Positions 44,028 through 54,016 are shown, counted from the stretch's first letter. The stretch is DNA of 64,000 nt from Chryseobacterium tructae (GCF_030409875.1 NZ_JAUFQR010000001.1:1178001-1242000), one strand, 5' to 3'. Notes: generated from the sequence alone by a model not told the origin. Numbers and translations: made by a program.

Positions 44028-45573
44028 GACATTTTACTTTTACTGATTTCCTGAATATAAATATTAGGTGACATTCCGGTTACGGATTTAAAAACGGTTG
44101 TAAATGCACTATGGGAAGAAAAACCAGAATATTCAGCCAGATAGCTCACTTTATAATTGAGAAACGTAGAGTCGCTTTTTAAAAGCTGAGCCATATGATT
44201 GATCCTTAATTTGTTGATATAACCATTAAAGTTTTTTTCCTTGTTATTATTAATCACTTCCGAAAGGTATTTGGGGTTAACTTCCAGCTGAGAGGAGAGC
44301 ATAGAAAGTGACATACTTTTATTCAGGTACCGATCAGATTGTTCAAATTGTTCAAGTTTTTGAAGAATTTCTTCTTCTTTTTCTTTAGAGATTTTATGAG
44401 AGCTTTTCTCTCCATCAGATATTTTTTTTGCTAGTGCAGAAGCGGAAGGTACTGCCTGCTGTTGTCGGCTATTTTGTTTTTCAAAAAAGGCAAATTGCTT
44501 TTTTAAGTCTTTATTTTTGTTGTTAATAATGAGGAAATAGATCAATGAACCAATAACGATCAGAGCTAAGATGAGAGTGGAGATCCAGAAAGATTGTAAG
44601 TAGGTTTGTTTTTGAAATTCAATATTTTTATTTTGATTGGTTTCTACCAATTTTACAATATAGCGTATCCCTTCTCTGGTGCTGGAATTTGTTTTGATTT
44701 TTAAATCATTATAATATTTGTTGTATTGATGGTACTTGCTATCATCATGAAGAGCAAAATAGGTTCTGGATAATGATTCGTAGAATTTAATTTTTAAATT
44801 ATTGAAAGGAAGGTTTTCAATCAAAGCCAATCCCAATTCTAGTTTCTGAACGGAGGTTTTATAGTCTTGTATCAAAAAATAATACCGAGATAGGTTTTCA
44901 TAAGCCAATCCGAGTAAAAATGGCTGATTTTGTTGTTTTTCAAGATCAGAAATAATGCTTTCTATGAGTTTTCTATACTCAGCCAGCTTATTTTGCTTCA
45001 TTAAATAAGAAGAACGAAAAATTCTGTTTTCTGTTTTTATAATTTTATTCTCTTCATTATAAGGATCAATGTATTGGTCACTTTTGTCAAGGTTTTTTAA
45101 TGCATTCGGGTAATCTCTGTTGATTCCTAGGTTCAGAGCTTGCAATTGATATAGTTTCGCTGTTGTTATCCTTAATTTAGGATCATTGCTTTCAGAAGTT
45201 TCTGATCCGATAAGAGATGAACAATTATCTTTTTTGACTGATTGTATAGTCCCAGGTTCTGATATTGGTCTGCCAGATTGTAATCCCCAAAGATCTGCAT
45301 GAAGTAAGATAAATTTTGATCCTGATCTTCTTTTTGGGAAAAACTATTGACAGACTGCATATAATCACCCTTCATAGCGAAAGCCTGTGAGATTATATTC
45401 TGTAGGATGATTTTATGTTCTATGTCCTGATCACTTACGAGAATTCCCTGAGTATAGCTGATGCAATCATCAGAATTTTGATACAGTTTCTGGAATGCCT
45501 TATCAGCGATAATATTAAAATCCGGGCCAGATTGTCCTTTGATAATAATAGAATATACGACAAATGTCAGCAA
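44024..45573 (-). CDS. TPR-transmembrane-AraC regulator (frame broken once)
   Basis: About 515 residues: TPR repeats, a membrane helix (about 325-345), a Lys/Gln-rich coiled segment, and a C-terminal AraC domain with Met-Leu-Ser-Ser-Gln-Leu-Glu-Val-Asn-Pro-Lys-Tyr-Leu-Ser-Glu-Val-Ile and Tyr-Leu-Ala-Glu-Tyr-Ser-Gly-Phe-Ser-Ser-His-Ser-Ala-Phe. This is a one-protein signal transducer with a periplasmic TPR sensor and cytoplasmic DNA-binding part. The frame breaks at the T6 at 45230-45235; one more base yields Ser-Lys-Lys-Asp-Asn-Cys-Ser-Ser-Leu-Ile-Gly and continues into the long frame. The start at 45573 is a TTG and uncertain; a few upstream codons could belong. Confidence 0.8.
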
Positions 45574-45811
45574 TAAAATGAGTCTGCTATTCTTATATAT
45601 TTACTGAATAACAATGTACTTTTTATGTTTTTTCTAATGATTCTTCTAAAATCAGTTTTCAAAATGAATTTTATTTAAGAGTTTGATTATTAGGGTTTTA
45701 AAATTTTAATTCTTTCGAAATTCACGAATTGTGAAAGCCTTTTCCTTTTGTTTGGTTAAATATAATATTAATATTGTTTCTGTTGATTTAAAATATTAAA
45801 TATAATCATAT

Positions 45812-47125
45812 ATGGAAAATTTTTACAAAATGACAATTAAATTATTGGTAGCTTATTTCTTCGTGAATTTTGGTGTGGCTGAAGCCCAGCTTACTGTAAT
45901 GGGATATGGAAATTATAATGTAGGAGCTATTTCTAATAAAGGAGTGGTAAGTATGCATACATCTGGTGGCGGAATATTTATGTGGGACGCTAACAATGGG
46001 ATTGTACAAATAGGATCTATATCAAATGGCTATCCGGCTGCAGGAAGAACAGTTGTTTCTAATGACGGATTGAAAATCACATCTTCAGTGACCAATACAG
46101 CAACAGGGTTTAATGAAATTTCAACTTACGATGTATCCTCTTCTACATGGGTTAACAGAGGAGGTCTCGTTCCTACGGGTTGGGATGGTAGTGTAAGTTC
46201 TGCTTGGGGAATGTCTGCTGATGGAAATACAATTGTAGGGTTAGGCTGGCTTTCGGCAGCAAGTGCTCATGCAGTTAAATGGGATGAAACCAATGGAATA
46301 ATAGATCTTGGAAGTATGGTTACAGGACGTAGTTCAAGAGCGAATGCTATAAGCTCTGCAGGAAATGTAATCGTGGGCTGGCAGGATGAACCTACAGGAA
46401 CCAGAAGTGGCGCCAAGTGGATAGATGGGGTAGAAAGCTTTATTACCGATAACAATGGTGATAATGTAGGTGAAGCAGGGGCTGTTTCTGCAGATGGAAA
46501 TACCATAATTGGTTCAGCTAATCCTAATCCTTATGTATGGAAGGCTGGAACTGGAGTTACCTATATAACACATCCTAATGCTTCATTCTTTTTCAAAGGA
46601 GGTGCAACCGGAATTTCTGGAGATGGAACGAAAGTCATTGGATTTTATCGTGCCTTTGGAGCACCACCAATGTCTGGAGAAGGCTTTATCTGGACAGAAG
46701 AGAGTGGACGTATTAATCTTAATGAGTATGCTGAAAGCTTAGGAATTAATACAAATGGAGTAACAATGGGACTGCCGTTGGCTATTTCTCAGGATGGTTA
46801 TAAAATTGCAGGAATGGGTGTGGACGCTTCCAATCAAATGGTAGCTTTTTATTTGGATATCACAGGATCTCTATCAGTAAGTGATGTGGAGAAAAATAAA
46901 AATATTATTGGTATTTATCCTAATCCGGTAACTGATATTTTATACTTTAAAGGGGCAGGAAAAATTGAAAAAGCGGAAGTGTATAATATGGTTGGGCAAA
47001 GAGTAAAATCATTCACATCTGTAGAAGATCACATTGATGTAGCTTCATTACCAAAAGGAAATTATATACTACAGCTTTCACAAAAAGGAGGAAAGCAACA
47101 GAATCATAAATTCATCAAAAAGTAA
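45812..47125 (+). CDS. T9SS-secreted protein with repeated beta motifs
   Basis: 437 residues. A signal peptide (cleavage before Gln-Leu-Thr-Val) precedes about seven repeats of a Ser-Ala-Asp-Gly-Asn-Thr-Ile-Val-Gly type motif (HAF-like repeats), probably a beta-propeller or similar. The last 80 residues form a type A sorting domain (Ile-Tyr-Pro-Asn-Pro-Val-Thr-Asp at its start, Pro-Lys-Gly-Asn-Tyr-Ile-Leu near the end). The type IX system would take it across the outer membrane, where it may be cut and anchored or released. The ligand is unknown. Confidence 0.85.
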   Translation: MENFYKMTIKLLVAYFFVNFGVAEAQLTVMGYGNYNVGAISNKGVVSMHTSGGGIFMWDANNGIVQIGSISNGYPAAGRTVVSNDGLKITSSVTNTATGFNEISTYDVSSSTWVNRGGLVPTGWDGSVSSAWGMSADGNTIVGLGWLSAASAHAVKWDETNGIIDLGSMVTGRSSRANAISSAGNVIVGWQDEPTGTRSGAKWIDGVESFITDNNGDNVGEAGAVSADGNTIIGSANPNPYVWKAGTGVTYITHPNASFFFKGGATGISGDGTKVIGFYRAFGAPPMSGEGFIWTEESGRINLNEYAESLGINTNGVTMGLPLAISQDGYKIAGMGVDASNQMVAFYLDITGSLSVSDVEKNKNIIGIYPNPVTDILYFKGAGKIEKAEVYNMVGQRVKSFTSVEDHIDVASLPKGNYILQLSQKGGKQQNHKFIKK

Positions 47126-47162
47126 GATTCAACAAATTTTAATAATAGTTATACATTGAATG

Positions 47163-47194
47163 GCTGCTTTCATTATTGGAAGCAGCTATTTTTA
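47163..47194 (+). terminator. Terminator of the T9SS cargo gene
   Basis: GCTGCTT and AAGCAGC pair around a ten-base loop and are followed by TATTTTTAT. Confidence 0.7.
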
Positions 47195-47268
47195 TGTCGG
47201 GAGTTGAAAAACGAAGGCTGGTGATTTTCATTCGTATCTTCCTGACCGCCTGTTATAAAATTCATTTT

Positions 47269-47298
47269 TTGCCTAATACATTTAAAAAACTATCTTTG
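47269..47298 (+). promoter_or_regulatory. Promoter of the cobalamin operon (TTG, 19-base spacer, TATCTTTG)
   Basis: TTG at 47269-47271 and TATCTTTG at 47291-47298 with a 19-base spacer fully match the Bacteroidota consensus. The riboswitch begins about ten bases further on, so the transcript should start at its 5' edge. Confidence 0.75.
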
Positions 47299-47307
47299 CA
47301 AAAATTA

Positions 47308-47457
47308 TGGTTTCCAGTATATTGGAATGAAAAGGGAATTGGGTGAAACTCCCAAACTGTCCCCGCAACTGTAAATCGCAACAAGAATTTCTGTACATAG
47401 CCACTGTATAAAAACGGGAAGGCACAGAAAGCGAAAGTCAGGAGACCTGCCAGAATA
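47308..47457 (+). promoter_or_regulatory. Cobalamin (B12) riboswitch
   Basis: The hallmarks occur in order: GGGAATTGGGTGAAACTCCC, then the universal CCCCGCAACTGTAA, a GCCACTG (47400-47406), GGGAAGGC, and GTCAGGAGACCTGCC. This is the conserved cobalamin-binding core. It lies in the 5' leader of the BtuB-like gene whose start is 47504 (Shine-Dalgarno-like GGAGGA at 47485-47490), so high cobalamin should shut off receptor and lipoprotein expression. Confidence 0.95.
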
Positions 47458-47503
47458 ATAATCAAAAAAAAACATATTGCTTTCGGAGGAAAAGTAGAAG
47501 AAT

Positions 47504-49345
47504 ATGGATATAAAAAGATCTTTAGTACTGTTTTTGTCATCTTATGGCTGCTTTCTTTTCGGACAGGAGAAAGTTGTTGATACGATATATATATTCGACA
47601 GCCAGATGAATAAGGTGAAACTTTTCCATCCTGTAAAAACGATTACTCCTATAGAAGCTCAAAAGAATTCTACTAACCTTTCCGAATTGCTGAGGTTTCA
47701 ATCTAATCTTTATATTAAAGAAAATGGCCGTGGCGCTGTTTCTTCACCGTCTTTTAGAGGAACATCAGCCTCACAGACCGCTTTTGTCTGGAACGGAATT
47801 AATATTAATTCTAATTTTTTAGGTCAGGGAGATATTAACAATATTGCATTGTTTGGCTATGATCAGATCGGAATAAAACCGGGCGGGGGAAGTGTTATCT
47901 ATGGTTCGGGAGCTATTGGAGGAAGTATTCACCTGAACAATAATCTTGATTTTAATAAAGGATTTCATGGTTCTCTGTTTTCGGAAGTAGCTTCTTTTGG
48001 TACTTATAATAATTTTGTGAAAGGTTCTTACAGTAATGATAAATTTAGCTTTAAAGCTTCTGCAAATTATGCCGTAAGTGCGAACGATTATGAAGTTCCG
48101 GAATTGGTAGTAGGCAGAACCCCATTTAAGAATATCAATGGAAGGTATTACAATACAACCTTTAATATTGGTGCAGCTTATAAAATTGCAGATGCTCAGA
48201 CAATTTCATGGCAGAGCCAGATGTTTGATGCTTCGCAACATTATATGATTTACGAGGAAAATGGTAACAGAACAAAATATAAAGCAAACACCGTACGAAG
48301 CCTTATTTCCTGGGATATTAATAAAACCAATCTTTCCAATAGCTTAAAGGCTGCTTATACCGAAGATAATTACCGGTATTTTTCGGATATTCATTCGAGC
48401 AAATCAAGTGGAGCTGAAGGAAAGAATTATATCTTTAAAAACGATTTTAATTACTTTATAACTCCCAAAATCAATATTAATGCTATTGGAGAGTTTCAAG
48501 TGAATAAAGCAGTGGGATATGATACGGGAATAAAAAATATTAGCCGAAATATAGGTTCTGTATCCGGAATGATTAGATATTTTGCTTCCAAAGACTTACG
48601 TTTTGAAGCAGGTATAAAGAAGGATTTTATAGAGGGAATCTCATCTCCGGTTCTGTATTCTTTTTCTGGGAAATGGAATGCTTTGAAATGGTATCATATA
48701 GGAGCAAGCTTTTCAAGAAACTTCAGATATCCTACTTTTAATGATCTTTATTGGCAGCCGGGAGGGAACCTGAATTTAAGGCCTGAGACTTCTTTTAATC
48801 TTGATATGGATCATGAGTTTAATTTTGGAGGTTTTAAGATTACGCTTAGCCCATATTACATGGATATTAAAGATTATATTAGCTGGCTTCCTACTCCTTA
48901 TGGATATTGGTCTCCTTTTAATACCTATAAATCTGAATTTTACGGATTGGAATCACAGGTTACCTGGAATAAAAATTTTGGCAGACATAGTCTGAAGATC
49001 AATGCAGGATATACCTATTCAAGGTCTACGAATAAGGAAACTCAAAAACAATTGATGTACGTTCCTTTGCATAAAGCAACGGGATCTATAGATTATAAAT
49101 TTGACTTCCTTACAATCTATGCTCAGGGACTTTTTAACGGACTTACTTATACCACAGCAGACCAAAAACGATCGGTAGCTTTAGATCCTTATTTTATTTT
49201 AAATGCAGGAGCTTCTGCAGATATTTTAAAAAAATATACTCTGGGATTTAAAGTGAATAATCTTACAGATATCGTTTACCAGACAGTAGCCGATTATCCT
49301 ATGCCGAAAAGAAACTATAGTATTTACGCAACAATTAATTTTTAA
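47504..49345 (+). CDS. btuB: TonB-dependent cobalamin receptor, BtuB-like
   Basis: 613 residues. A signal peptide (about 20 residues, ending Phe-Gly-Gln) is followed by a plug domain (about 45-150: Ser-Glu-Leu-Leu-Arg-Phe-Gln-Ser, Arg-Gly-Thr-Ser-Ala-Ser-Gln-Thr, Tyr-Gly-Ser-Gly-Ala-Ile-Gly-Gly-Ser-Ile-His) and a 22-strand-type barrel ending in Asn-Phe. The C-terminal strand and the Arg-Pro-Glu-Thr-Ser motif near 430 are standard. The assignment to cobalamin rests on the riboswitch in its leader, not on the barrel itself. It works with the TonB complex, which is not in this window. Confidence 0.88.
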   Translation: MDIKRSLVLFLSSYGCFLFGQEKVVDTIYIFDSQMNKVKLFHPVKTITPIEAQKNSTNLSELLRFQSNLYIKENGRGAVSSPSFRGTSASQTAFVWNGININSNFLGQGDINNIALFGYDQIGIKPGGGSVIYGSGAIGGSIHLNNNLDFNKGFHGSLFSEVASFGTYNNFVKGSYSNDKFSFKASANYAVSANDYEVPELVVGRTPFKNINGRYYNTTFNIGAAYKIADAQTISWQSQMFDASQHYMIYEENGNRTKYKANTVRSLISWDINKTNLSNSLKAAYTEDNYRYFSDIHSSKSSGAEGKNYIFKNDFNYFITPKININAIGEFQVNKAVGYDTGIKNISRNIGSVSGMIRYFASKDLRFEAGIKKDFIEGISSPVLYSFSGKWNALKWYHIGASFSRNFRYPTFNDLYWQPGGNLNLRPETSFNLDMDHEFNFGGFKITLSPYYMDIKDYISWLPTPYGYWSPFNTYKSEFYGLESQVTWNKNFGRHSLKINAGYTYSRSTNKETQKQLMYVPLHKATGSIDYKFDFLTIYAQGLFNGLTYTTADQKRSVALDPYFILNAGASADILKKYTLGFKVNNLTDIVYQTVADYPMPKRNYSIYATINF

Positions 49346-49350
49346 ATAAT

Positions 49351-50399
49351 ATGAAACTGAACAAATTTTTACATCTTCTTTTTGCTTTCACGATTCTTGT
49401 GGGGGTAGCATCATGTAGCCTTGATACTACTGAAGAGCTAACTCTACAACCTAGAGTTGATTATAGCAACGGATTCCTGATTGCCAATGAAGGTAAATAT
49501 GGAACACCTAATGCAGAAGTTACCTTTGTTACTTCGGATCTAAGCGTTAAGCAGGATAATATTTATTCTTTAATAACGGTGGAAAACTAGGAGATGTTCT
49601 TCAGATGATCGCTTTTAATGGAAACAATGCTTATTTATTATTAAATAACTCAAACAAAATTCAGATTGTAAACCGCAGTACTTTTAAAGCAACTGGTGAA
49701 ATTACTGCAGGGCTTAACACGCCTCGTTATATGGCATTTGCTAATAATAACATGTATGTAACTAATGATAAGTATAATGGGGATAAATTTGTAAGTGTTT
49801 ATAAGACTTCAGACAATTCTCTTGTTAAAAAAATCACTTTTACAGAAGCTGTTGAGAGAATCGTAGAAGCTGGGAATAATATTTTTGTACAAAATGCTTC
49901 ATTTGGATATGGAAATAATATTACGCTTATCAACACAACAACGAATGAAATTCAGAAGACTTTTTCTGTAACGGGAAATATCAATAAGATAATTTCAAAT
50001 AATCAAAATGTTTATGCTATTGCAGCTGGAACAACAGATTCTTATATCTATCAGATATCAAGTGCAGGAGATATTATAAAAACAACTACTTTAACAGGCA
50101 TTGCTAATGCTAAAAACCTGGAAATTTCAAACAATAAATTCTATTTCAGCTCAGATAAAAGTGTGTATACAATGGATATGAAGAATGGAATTGTACCTAC
50201 TACACCATTGTTTACGGTAGCAAGCAGCTCTGAGCAATATTCTGATCTTTATGGATTTAGTGTAGTAAAAGATCTGATCTTTACTTCTGATGCTAACGGA
50301 TTCACGAAGGATAGTAAGATTGTTGTTTACAATACATCTGGAGCTATTGTTAAAACGTTCTCTGCAGGTATTGCTTCTAATTCTGTATACTGGAACTAA
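49351..50399 (+). CDS. Surface propeller lipoprotein, BtuG-like (frame broken once)
   Basis: About 350 residues. The signal ends in Val-Ala-Ser-Cys (lipobox cysteine near 22). The rest is a set of YncE/DUF5074-like blades with Asn-Lys-Ile-Gln-Ile-Val-Asn, Pro-Arg-Tyr-Met-Ala-Phe and Asn-Ile-Tyr-Ser patterns. The frame breaks at the TTT at 49569-49571; one base more reads Tyr-Ser-Phe-Asn-Asn-Gly-Gly-Lys-Leu-Gly-Asp-Val-Leu. It begins five bases after the receptor gene, under the same riboswitch. Bacteroides BtuG proteins are propeller lipoproteins that capture cobalamin for BtuB, so the same role is likely (inference). Confidence 0.8.
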
Positions 50400-50461
50400 A
50401 ATAGGATACGTCATAGGCGTATACCATATAATTTTTATTTTTTCATCATTTGTGTTTTTTT

Positions 50462-50490
50462 CCGGGCGGGTTCTTTAGAACCCGCCCGGC
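50462..50490 (+). terminator. GC-rich hairpin after the cobalamin operon
   Basis: CCGGGCGGGTTCT and AGAACCCGCCCGG form a 13-pair stem with a TTT loop. It is followed by CTTTG rather than a strong T run. Confidence 0.8.
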
Positions 50491-50516
50491 TTTGGTATCT
50501 ATCCCATTGAAACATA

Positions 50517-50552
50517 AAAGAAGGGCTGGATCAATATCCAGCCCTTCTTTTT
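50517..50552. terminator. Bidirectional intrinsic terminator
   Basis: AAAGAAGGGCTGGAT and ATCCAGCCCTTCTTT pair around a short loop, with A and T runs on either side, between the convergent lipoprotein and cca genes. Confidence 0.85.
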
Positions 50553-50565
50553 TATGTAATAAAAT

Positions 50566-51987
50566 TTAATTCATTTTTAATCCCAGCTTTTCCGCTTCGA
50601 TAATGACAAATTTTGTTGCTTCTTCTTTTTCATTGGCAATCTCTCCCTCAAGGATGGCTTCCTTTACCTTTTCCTTTAGAATACCGATTTCACGTCCCGG
50701 CTGAAGGTTAAACATTTCCATGATTTCTTCTCCGGTAATAGGAGGCTGGAAGTTTCTTACCTGATCTTTTTCTTCTACTTCTTTGATCTTAACCGCTACA
50801 TATTCAAAATTTTTCTTGAATTTGTCCTGCTTTTTAGAGTTTTTAGTCGTAATATCTGCTTTGCAGAGAGTAAAAAGGTCTTCAAGGTTTTCTCCAGCAT
50901 CAAATAAAAGCCTTCTCAATGCAGAATCTGAGGCATCATCTGTAACTAAGGCAATCGGTCTGGAAGAAAGTTTTACCATCTTTTGAACATACTTCATATC
51001 ACTTCCCAATGGGAGTTTTAATCTCTGGAAAAGAGTTTTTACCATTTTGGAGCCTAAAAATTCATGCCCGTGGAATGTCCACCCTGTTCCTTCCACAAAT
51101 TTTTTCGTAGGGGCTTTTCCTACATCGTGAAGTAATGCAGCCCAACGCAGCCAAAGATTATCAGTATTCAAGGAGATATTATCTACTACCTCAAGGGTAT
51201 GGTAGAAGTTATCTTTGTGAGTCTGGCCTTCAACTTCTTCTACTCCTTTAAGTTCAATTAATTCAGGAATAACAAGCTTTAAAAGTCCTGTTTGTTCCAT
51301 TAATCTTAATCCTACAGAAGGTTTTTCAGATAACATGATCTTATTGAATTCTACCATGATCCTTTCCATAGAAACAATCTTGATTCTTTCTGCTTCCTGT
51401 TTGATTGCATGTAAAGAATTCTCTTCAATGGTGAAACGTAAAGTTGAAGCAAATCTTACGGCTCTCATCATTCTCAATGGATCATCAGAATAAGTTTGAG
51501 CAGGCTCCAATGGTGTTCTTAAAATTTCTTTTTCCAGATCTTCAACGCCATTGAATGGGTCAATCAGTTCTCCGAAATTGTCTTTATTCAGAGAAATGGC
51601 CATCGCATTGATCGTAAAATCTCTTCTCTTTTGATCGTCTTCCAAAGTTCCGCCTTCTACTTCAGGCTTTCTGCTGTTTTCAGTATAACTTTCTTTTCTT
51701 GCTCCTACAAATTCCAGTTCAAGATCTTTATATTTGATCATCGCTGTACCATAGGTTTTGAATACAGAAACCTTTAATTTCGGATCAATGTCCTGTGCTA
51801 CATGTTGAGCCAGCTCAATACCGCTCTGTTCAGTCACAAAGTCTATATCCGTAGAAGCCTTTCTCTTCATCAGGAGATCACGCACATAACCACCAACAAT
51901 GTATACCGTTTGGTTATTCCTTTCTGCAGCTTCAGAAATTATTTTAAAAAGTTTTAAATCCTTATTTTGAGTAAGATTAATTTTCAT
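50566..51987 (-). CDS. cca: CCA tRNA nucleotidyltransferase, HD-domain type
   Basis: 473 residues. The N-terminal polymerase head has Val-Gly-Gly-Tyr-Val-Arg-Asp-Leu-Leu and Asp-Ile-Asp-Phe-Val (catalytic Asp pair), then Arg-Arg-Asp-Phe-Thr-Ile-Asn-Ala-Met and Arg-Ala-Val-Arg-Phe. The middle has an HD domain: Leu-Leu-His-Asp-Val-Gly-Lys and Phe-His-Gly-His-Glu. It adds CCA to the 3' ends of tRNA. A poly(A) polymerase use cannot be excluded from sequence. The frame is intact. Confidence 0.9.
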   Translation of the reverse strand: MKINLTQNKDLKLFKIISEAAERNNQTVYIVGGYVRDLLMKRKASTDIDFVTEQSGIELAQHVAQDIDPKLKVSVFKTYGTAMIKYKDLELEFVGARKESYTENSRKPEVEGGTLEDDQKRRDFTINAMAISLNKDNFGELIDPFNGVEDLEKEILRTPLEPAQTYSDDPLRMMRAVRFASTLRFTIEENSLHAIKQEAERIKIVSMERIMVEFNKIMLSEKPSVGLRLMEQTGLLKLVIPELIELKGVEEVEGQTHKDNFYHTLEVVDNISLNTDNLWLRWAALLHDVGKAPTKKFVEGTGWTFHGHEFLGSKMVKTLFQRLKLPLGSDMKYVQKMVKLSSRPIALVTDDASDSALRRLLFDAGENLEDLFTLCKADITTKNSKKQDKFKKNFEYVAVKIKEVEEKDQVRNFQPPITGEEIMEMFNLQPGREIGILKEKVKEAILEGEIANEKEEATKFVIIEAEKLGLKMN

Positions 51988-52024
51988 CGTTTATAATAGC
52001 GTCAATTTCAACCAATGCCGTTCA

Positions 52025-52369
52025 TTAGTCATAATGAGCGTACATTTTATTTATTTTCCCTTCTTCATCAAAAAACATCACTTCTATAGCGTGTTTATCC
52101 ATGATAGATTTATAAAATAATGCTACGGAACCTACACCTTCCGTGGAATGAATCAGATCAAAATGCAGATTCGGAAATTTATCAAGTGCCTTTCTCCAGT
52201 ATTCACGAACCGCTTTTTTCCCTTTTAAAGAACTTTCTTTTCCTCCGGTAGCCATGGAAATCATGGGCGTTGTAATTTCAATATCCTCAGAATAATGGGT
52301 GAGGATATTGTCTAAATCATGAGAGTTCCAGGCATTTATCCACATCTGAGCGAATTCTTGATGATTCAT
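52025..52369 (-). CDS. SnoaL/NTF2-like protein
   Basis: 114 residues from the ATG at 52369 (Met-Asn-His-Gln-Glu-Phe). The fold is shown by Trp-Asn-Ser-His-Asp-Leu-Asp-Asn-Ile-Leu-Thr-His-Tyr-Ser-Glu-Asp, then Gly-Lys-Lys-Ala-Val-Arg-Glu-Tyr-Trp, a classic NTF2-like start. Such proteins include ketosteroid isomerases and unknown ligand binders. No partner gene is linked. Confidence 0.75.
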   Translation of the reverse strand: MNHQEFAQMWINAWNSHDLDNILTHYSEDIEITTPMISMATGGKESSLKGKKAVREYWRKALDKFPNLHFDLIHSTEGVGSVALFYKSIMDKHAIEVMFFDEEGKINKMYAHYD

Positions 52370-52679
52370 AGCATGTATTTTATGTATTGGATTTTGCAAA
52401 GATAGAATTAAAAAAAAGAAATCCTGCCGATATACAAAGACAAGACTCTAAAAATTAAATCTATTTCCCTGAATTCTAGAGAAGGTTTAAGCTAAGGAAA
52501 TGGGAAGATGGGAAAGGAAAACTGGTATCAAACTATTTTGGGAAATAAAAACCACTATAAAGTCAGTGGATTTAGAAAATGTTAATGCTGAACTTCAGTT
52601 GATTATTATTAATCAATAATTTTTTTCAGTTTCCATCCTCTGTTTGCATCCCGTTTCCTTATTAAAACCTTAGAATTTT

Positions 52680-53228
52680 TTATTCTCTAAGAACTTTGAT
52701 CCTGTTATCATTCCATATTTTAATAACCGAAGATCCTGAATATTTTGAAACTTTATCTCGATCTTCTTCTACTGCGTAATCCACAAGACTGATGATTTCC
52801 GGAGAAATATCAGAGAACTTCAATGGGCTTTTATCACCACTGAAATTGGCTGATGTAGAAACCAAAGGCTTATTCAGTTTGGTAATTAGTTTTTTACAAA
52901 AGTCATTTTTTACCAATCTAATTCCAATACTACCATCTTCTGCCAACAATTCTTTAGGCAATCCTTTAGGGTTTTCGTAAACGATGGTGACCGGCTTTTC
53001 ACTTAAGTCAATAATTTCCCAGGCCATTTCGGGAACATCTACCAGATCTTGAAGTCTTTTTTCAGATTCTACCAGAATGATCATCGATTTGTTTTTTTCA
53101 CGTTTTTTGATGTCAAAAATCTTATTGACAGCTTCTATATTGGTTGCATCACAGCCAATTCCCCAAATGGTATCAGTAGGGTATAGAATAGTTCCGCCGG
53201 ATTTTAATATTTCAATAATAGGTTCCAT
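52680..53228 (-). CDS. tsaC: L-threonylcarbamoyladenylate synthase (Sua5/YciO/YrdC family)
   Basis: 182 residues from the ATG at 53228; a longer reading adds 31 residues of no known family. Family marks are Gly-Gly-Thr-Ile-Leu-Tyr-Pro-Thr-Asp-Thr-Ile-Trp-Gly-Ile-Gly-Cys-Asp, then Lys-Lys-Arg (in Ile-Lys-Lys-Arg-Glu) and Pro-Leu-Val-Ser-Thr-Ser-Ala-Asn-Phe-Ser-Gly. It makes the activated threonylcarbamoyl used for t6A in tRNA. Its shorter form fits YrdC/TsaC rather than the longer Sua5. Confidence 0.85.
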   Translation of the reverse strand: MEPIIEILKSGGTILYPTDTIWGIGCDATNIEAVNKIFDIKKREKNKSMIILVESEKRLQDLVDVPEMAWEIIDLSEKPVTIVYENPKGLPKELLAEDGSIGIRLVKNDFCKKLITKLNKPLVSTSANFSGDKSPLKFSDISPEIISLVDYAVEEDRDKVSKYSGSSVIKIWNDNRIKVLRE

Positions 53229-53361
53229 ATTTTTATTACATTCAAAATAATGGATAAAGGTAGAGAATATATGAACTTTAGACAAAAAATGAAGATATAA
53301 ATCAAATAGTTTCGAATACATTTAAAGTAGATTCACATTCTTTTATCTTTATATTAAAGTC

Positions 53362-53952
53362 TTATCCATGAAAAAAAGATCTGAAGTAGCTCTTATTCTT
53401 AATCTCTAATTCTGGTTCATTCTGTTGAAGTATTTTTTTGAATTGCATTTTGAAGAAGTGTTGAGAAAGTAATACTGGTAAATTAGTTTTAGAACCTTCT
53501 TTAAGTAGAGTATAAAGAATAGAATTGTCTTTGAAAAAGATAATTACTGTCTGTTCATAGTTTCCTGGACTGTACAAGTCTGTTGGTTCATTAAGATATA
53601 GTAGATTATTGGCTGGTGTAGATATTCTGTAGCGTTTTTGAGCATATTTGATGACCCTATCTTTTGCTTCAGTTTTAGAAATATCGAATTTAATTTCCTT
53701 TAAATGTTTTTCAGTAAACTTACAATATAGAACATATAATGAGAAAGAGAATATACAAGTCAGAACTAAATATTCCAGACCATTATCAATAGATATTTCA
53801 GTTTCCTTAATTCCCCATATAGAAAACCAAATTAACGCTAGAAAAGCAAAGTAGACGGTAAGAGTATCAAACCTATCCGTCCACCCTTCTTCAAAAATTA
53901 ATTTTTTGGAGTGAATACTTTTTCTGATATCTAATTTCTTTAATGCTCTCAT
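53362..53952 (-). CDS. Hypothetical protein with two membrane helices
   Basis: 196 residues: a short basic N-terminus, two hydrophobic helices close together (about 30-48 and 58-76), then a 120-residue soluble part with a beta-rich centre and a basic, Phe-containing C-terminus. The layout resembles PH-like membrane proteins, but I do not recognise a family. Confidence 0.5.
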   Translation of the reverse strand: MRALKKLDIRKSIHSKKLIFEEGWTDRFDTLTVYFAFLALIWFSIWGIKETEISIDNGLEYLVLTCIFSFSLYVLYCKFTEKHLKEIKFDISKTEAKDRVIKYAQKRYRISTPANNLLYLNEPTDLYSPGNYEQTVIIFFKDNSILYTLLKEGSKTNLPVLLSQHFFKMQFKKILQQNEPELEIKNKSYFRSFFHG

Positions 53953-54016
53953 GTTGGAAGCGGACGGTTTATAAAATTAAAAGCCGGACAAACTTATCTC
54001 TATTGATATTATCATT

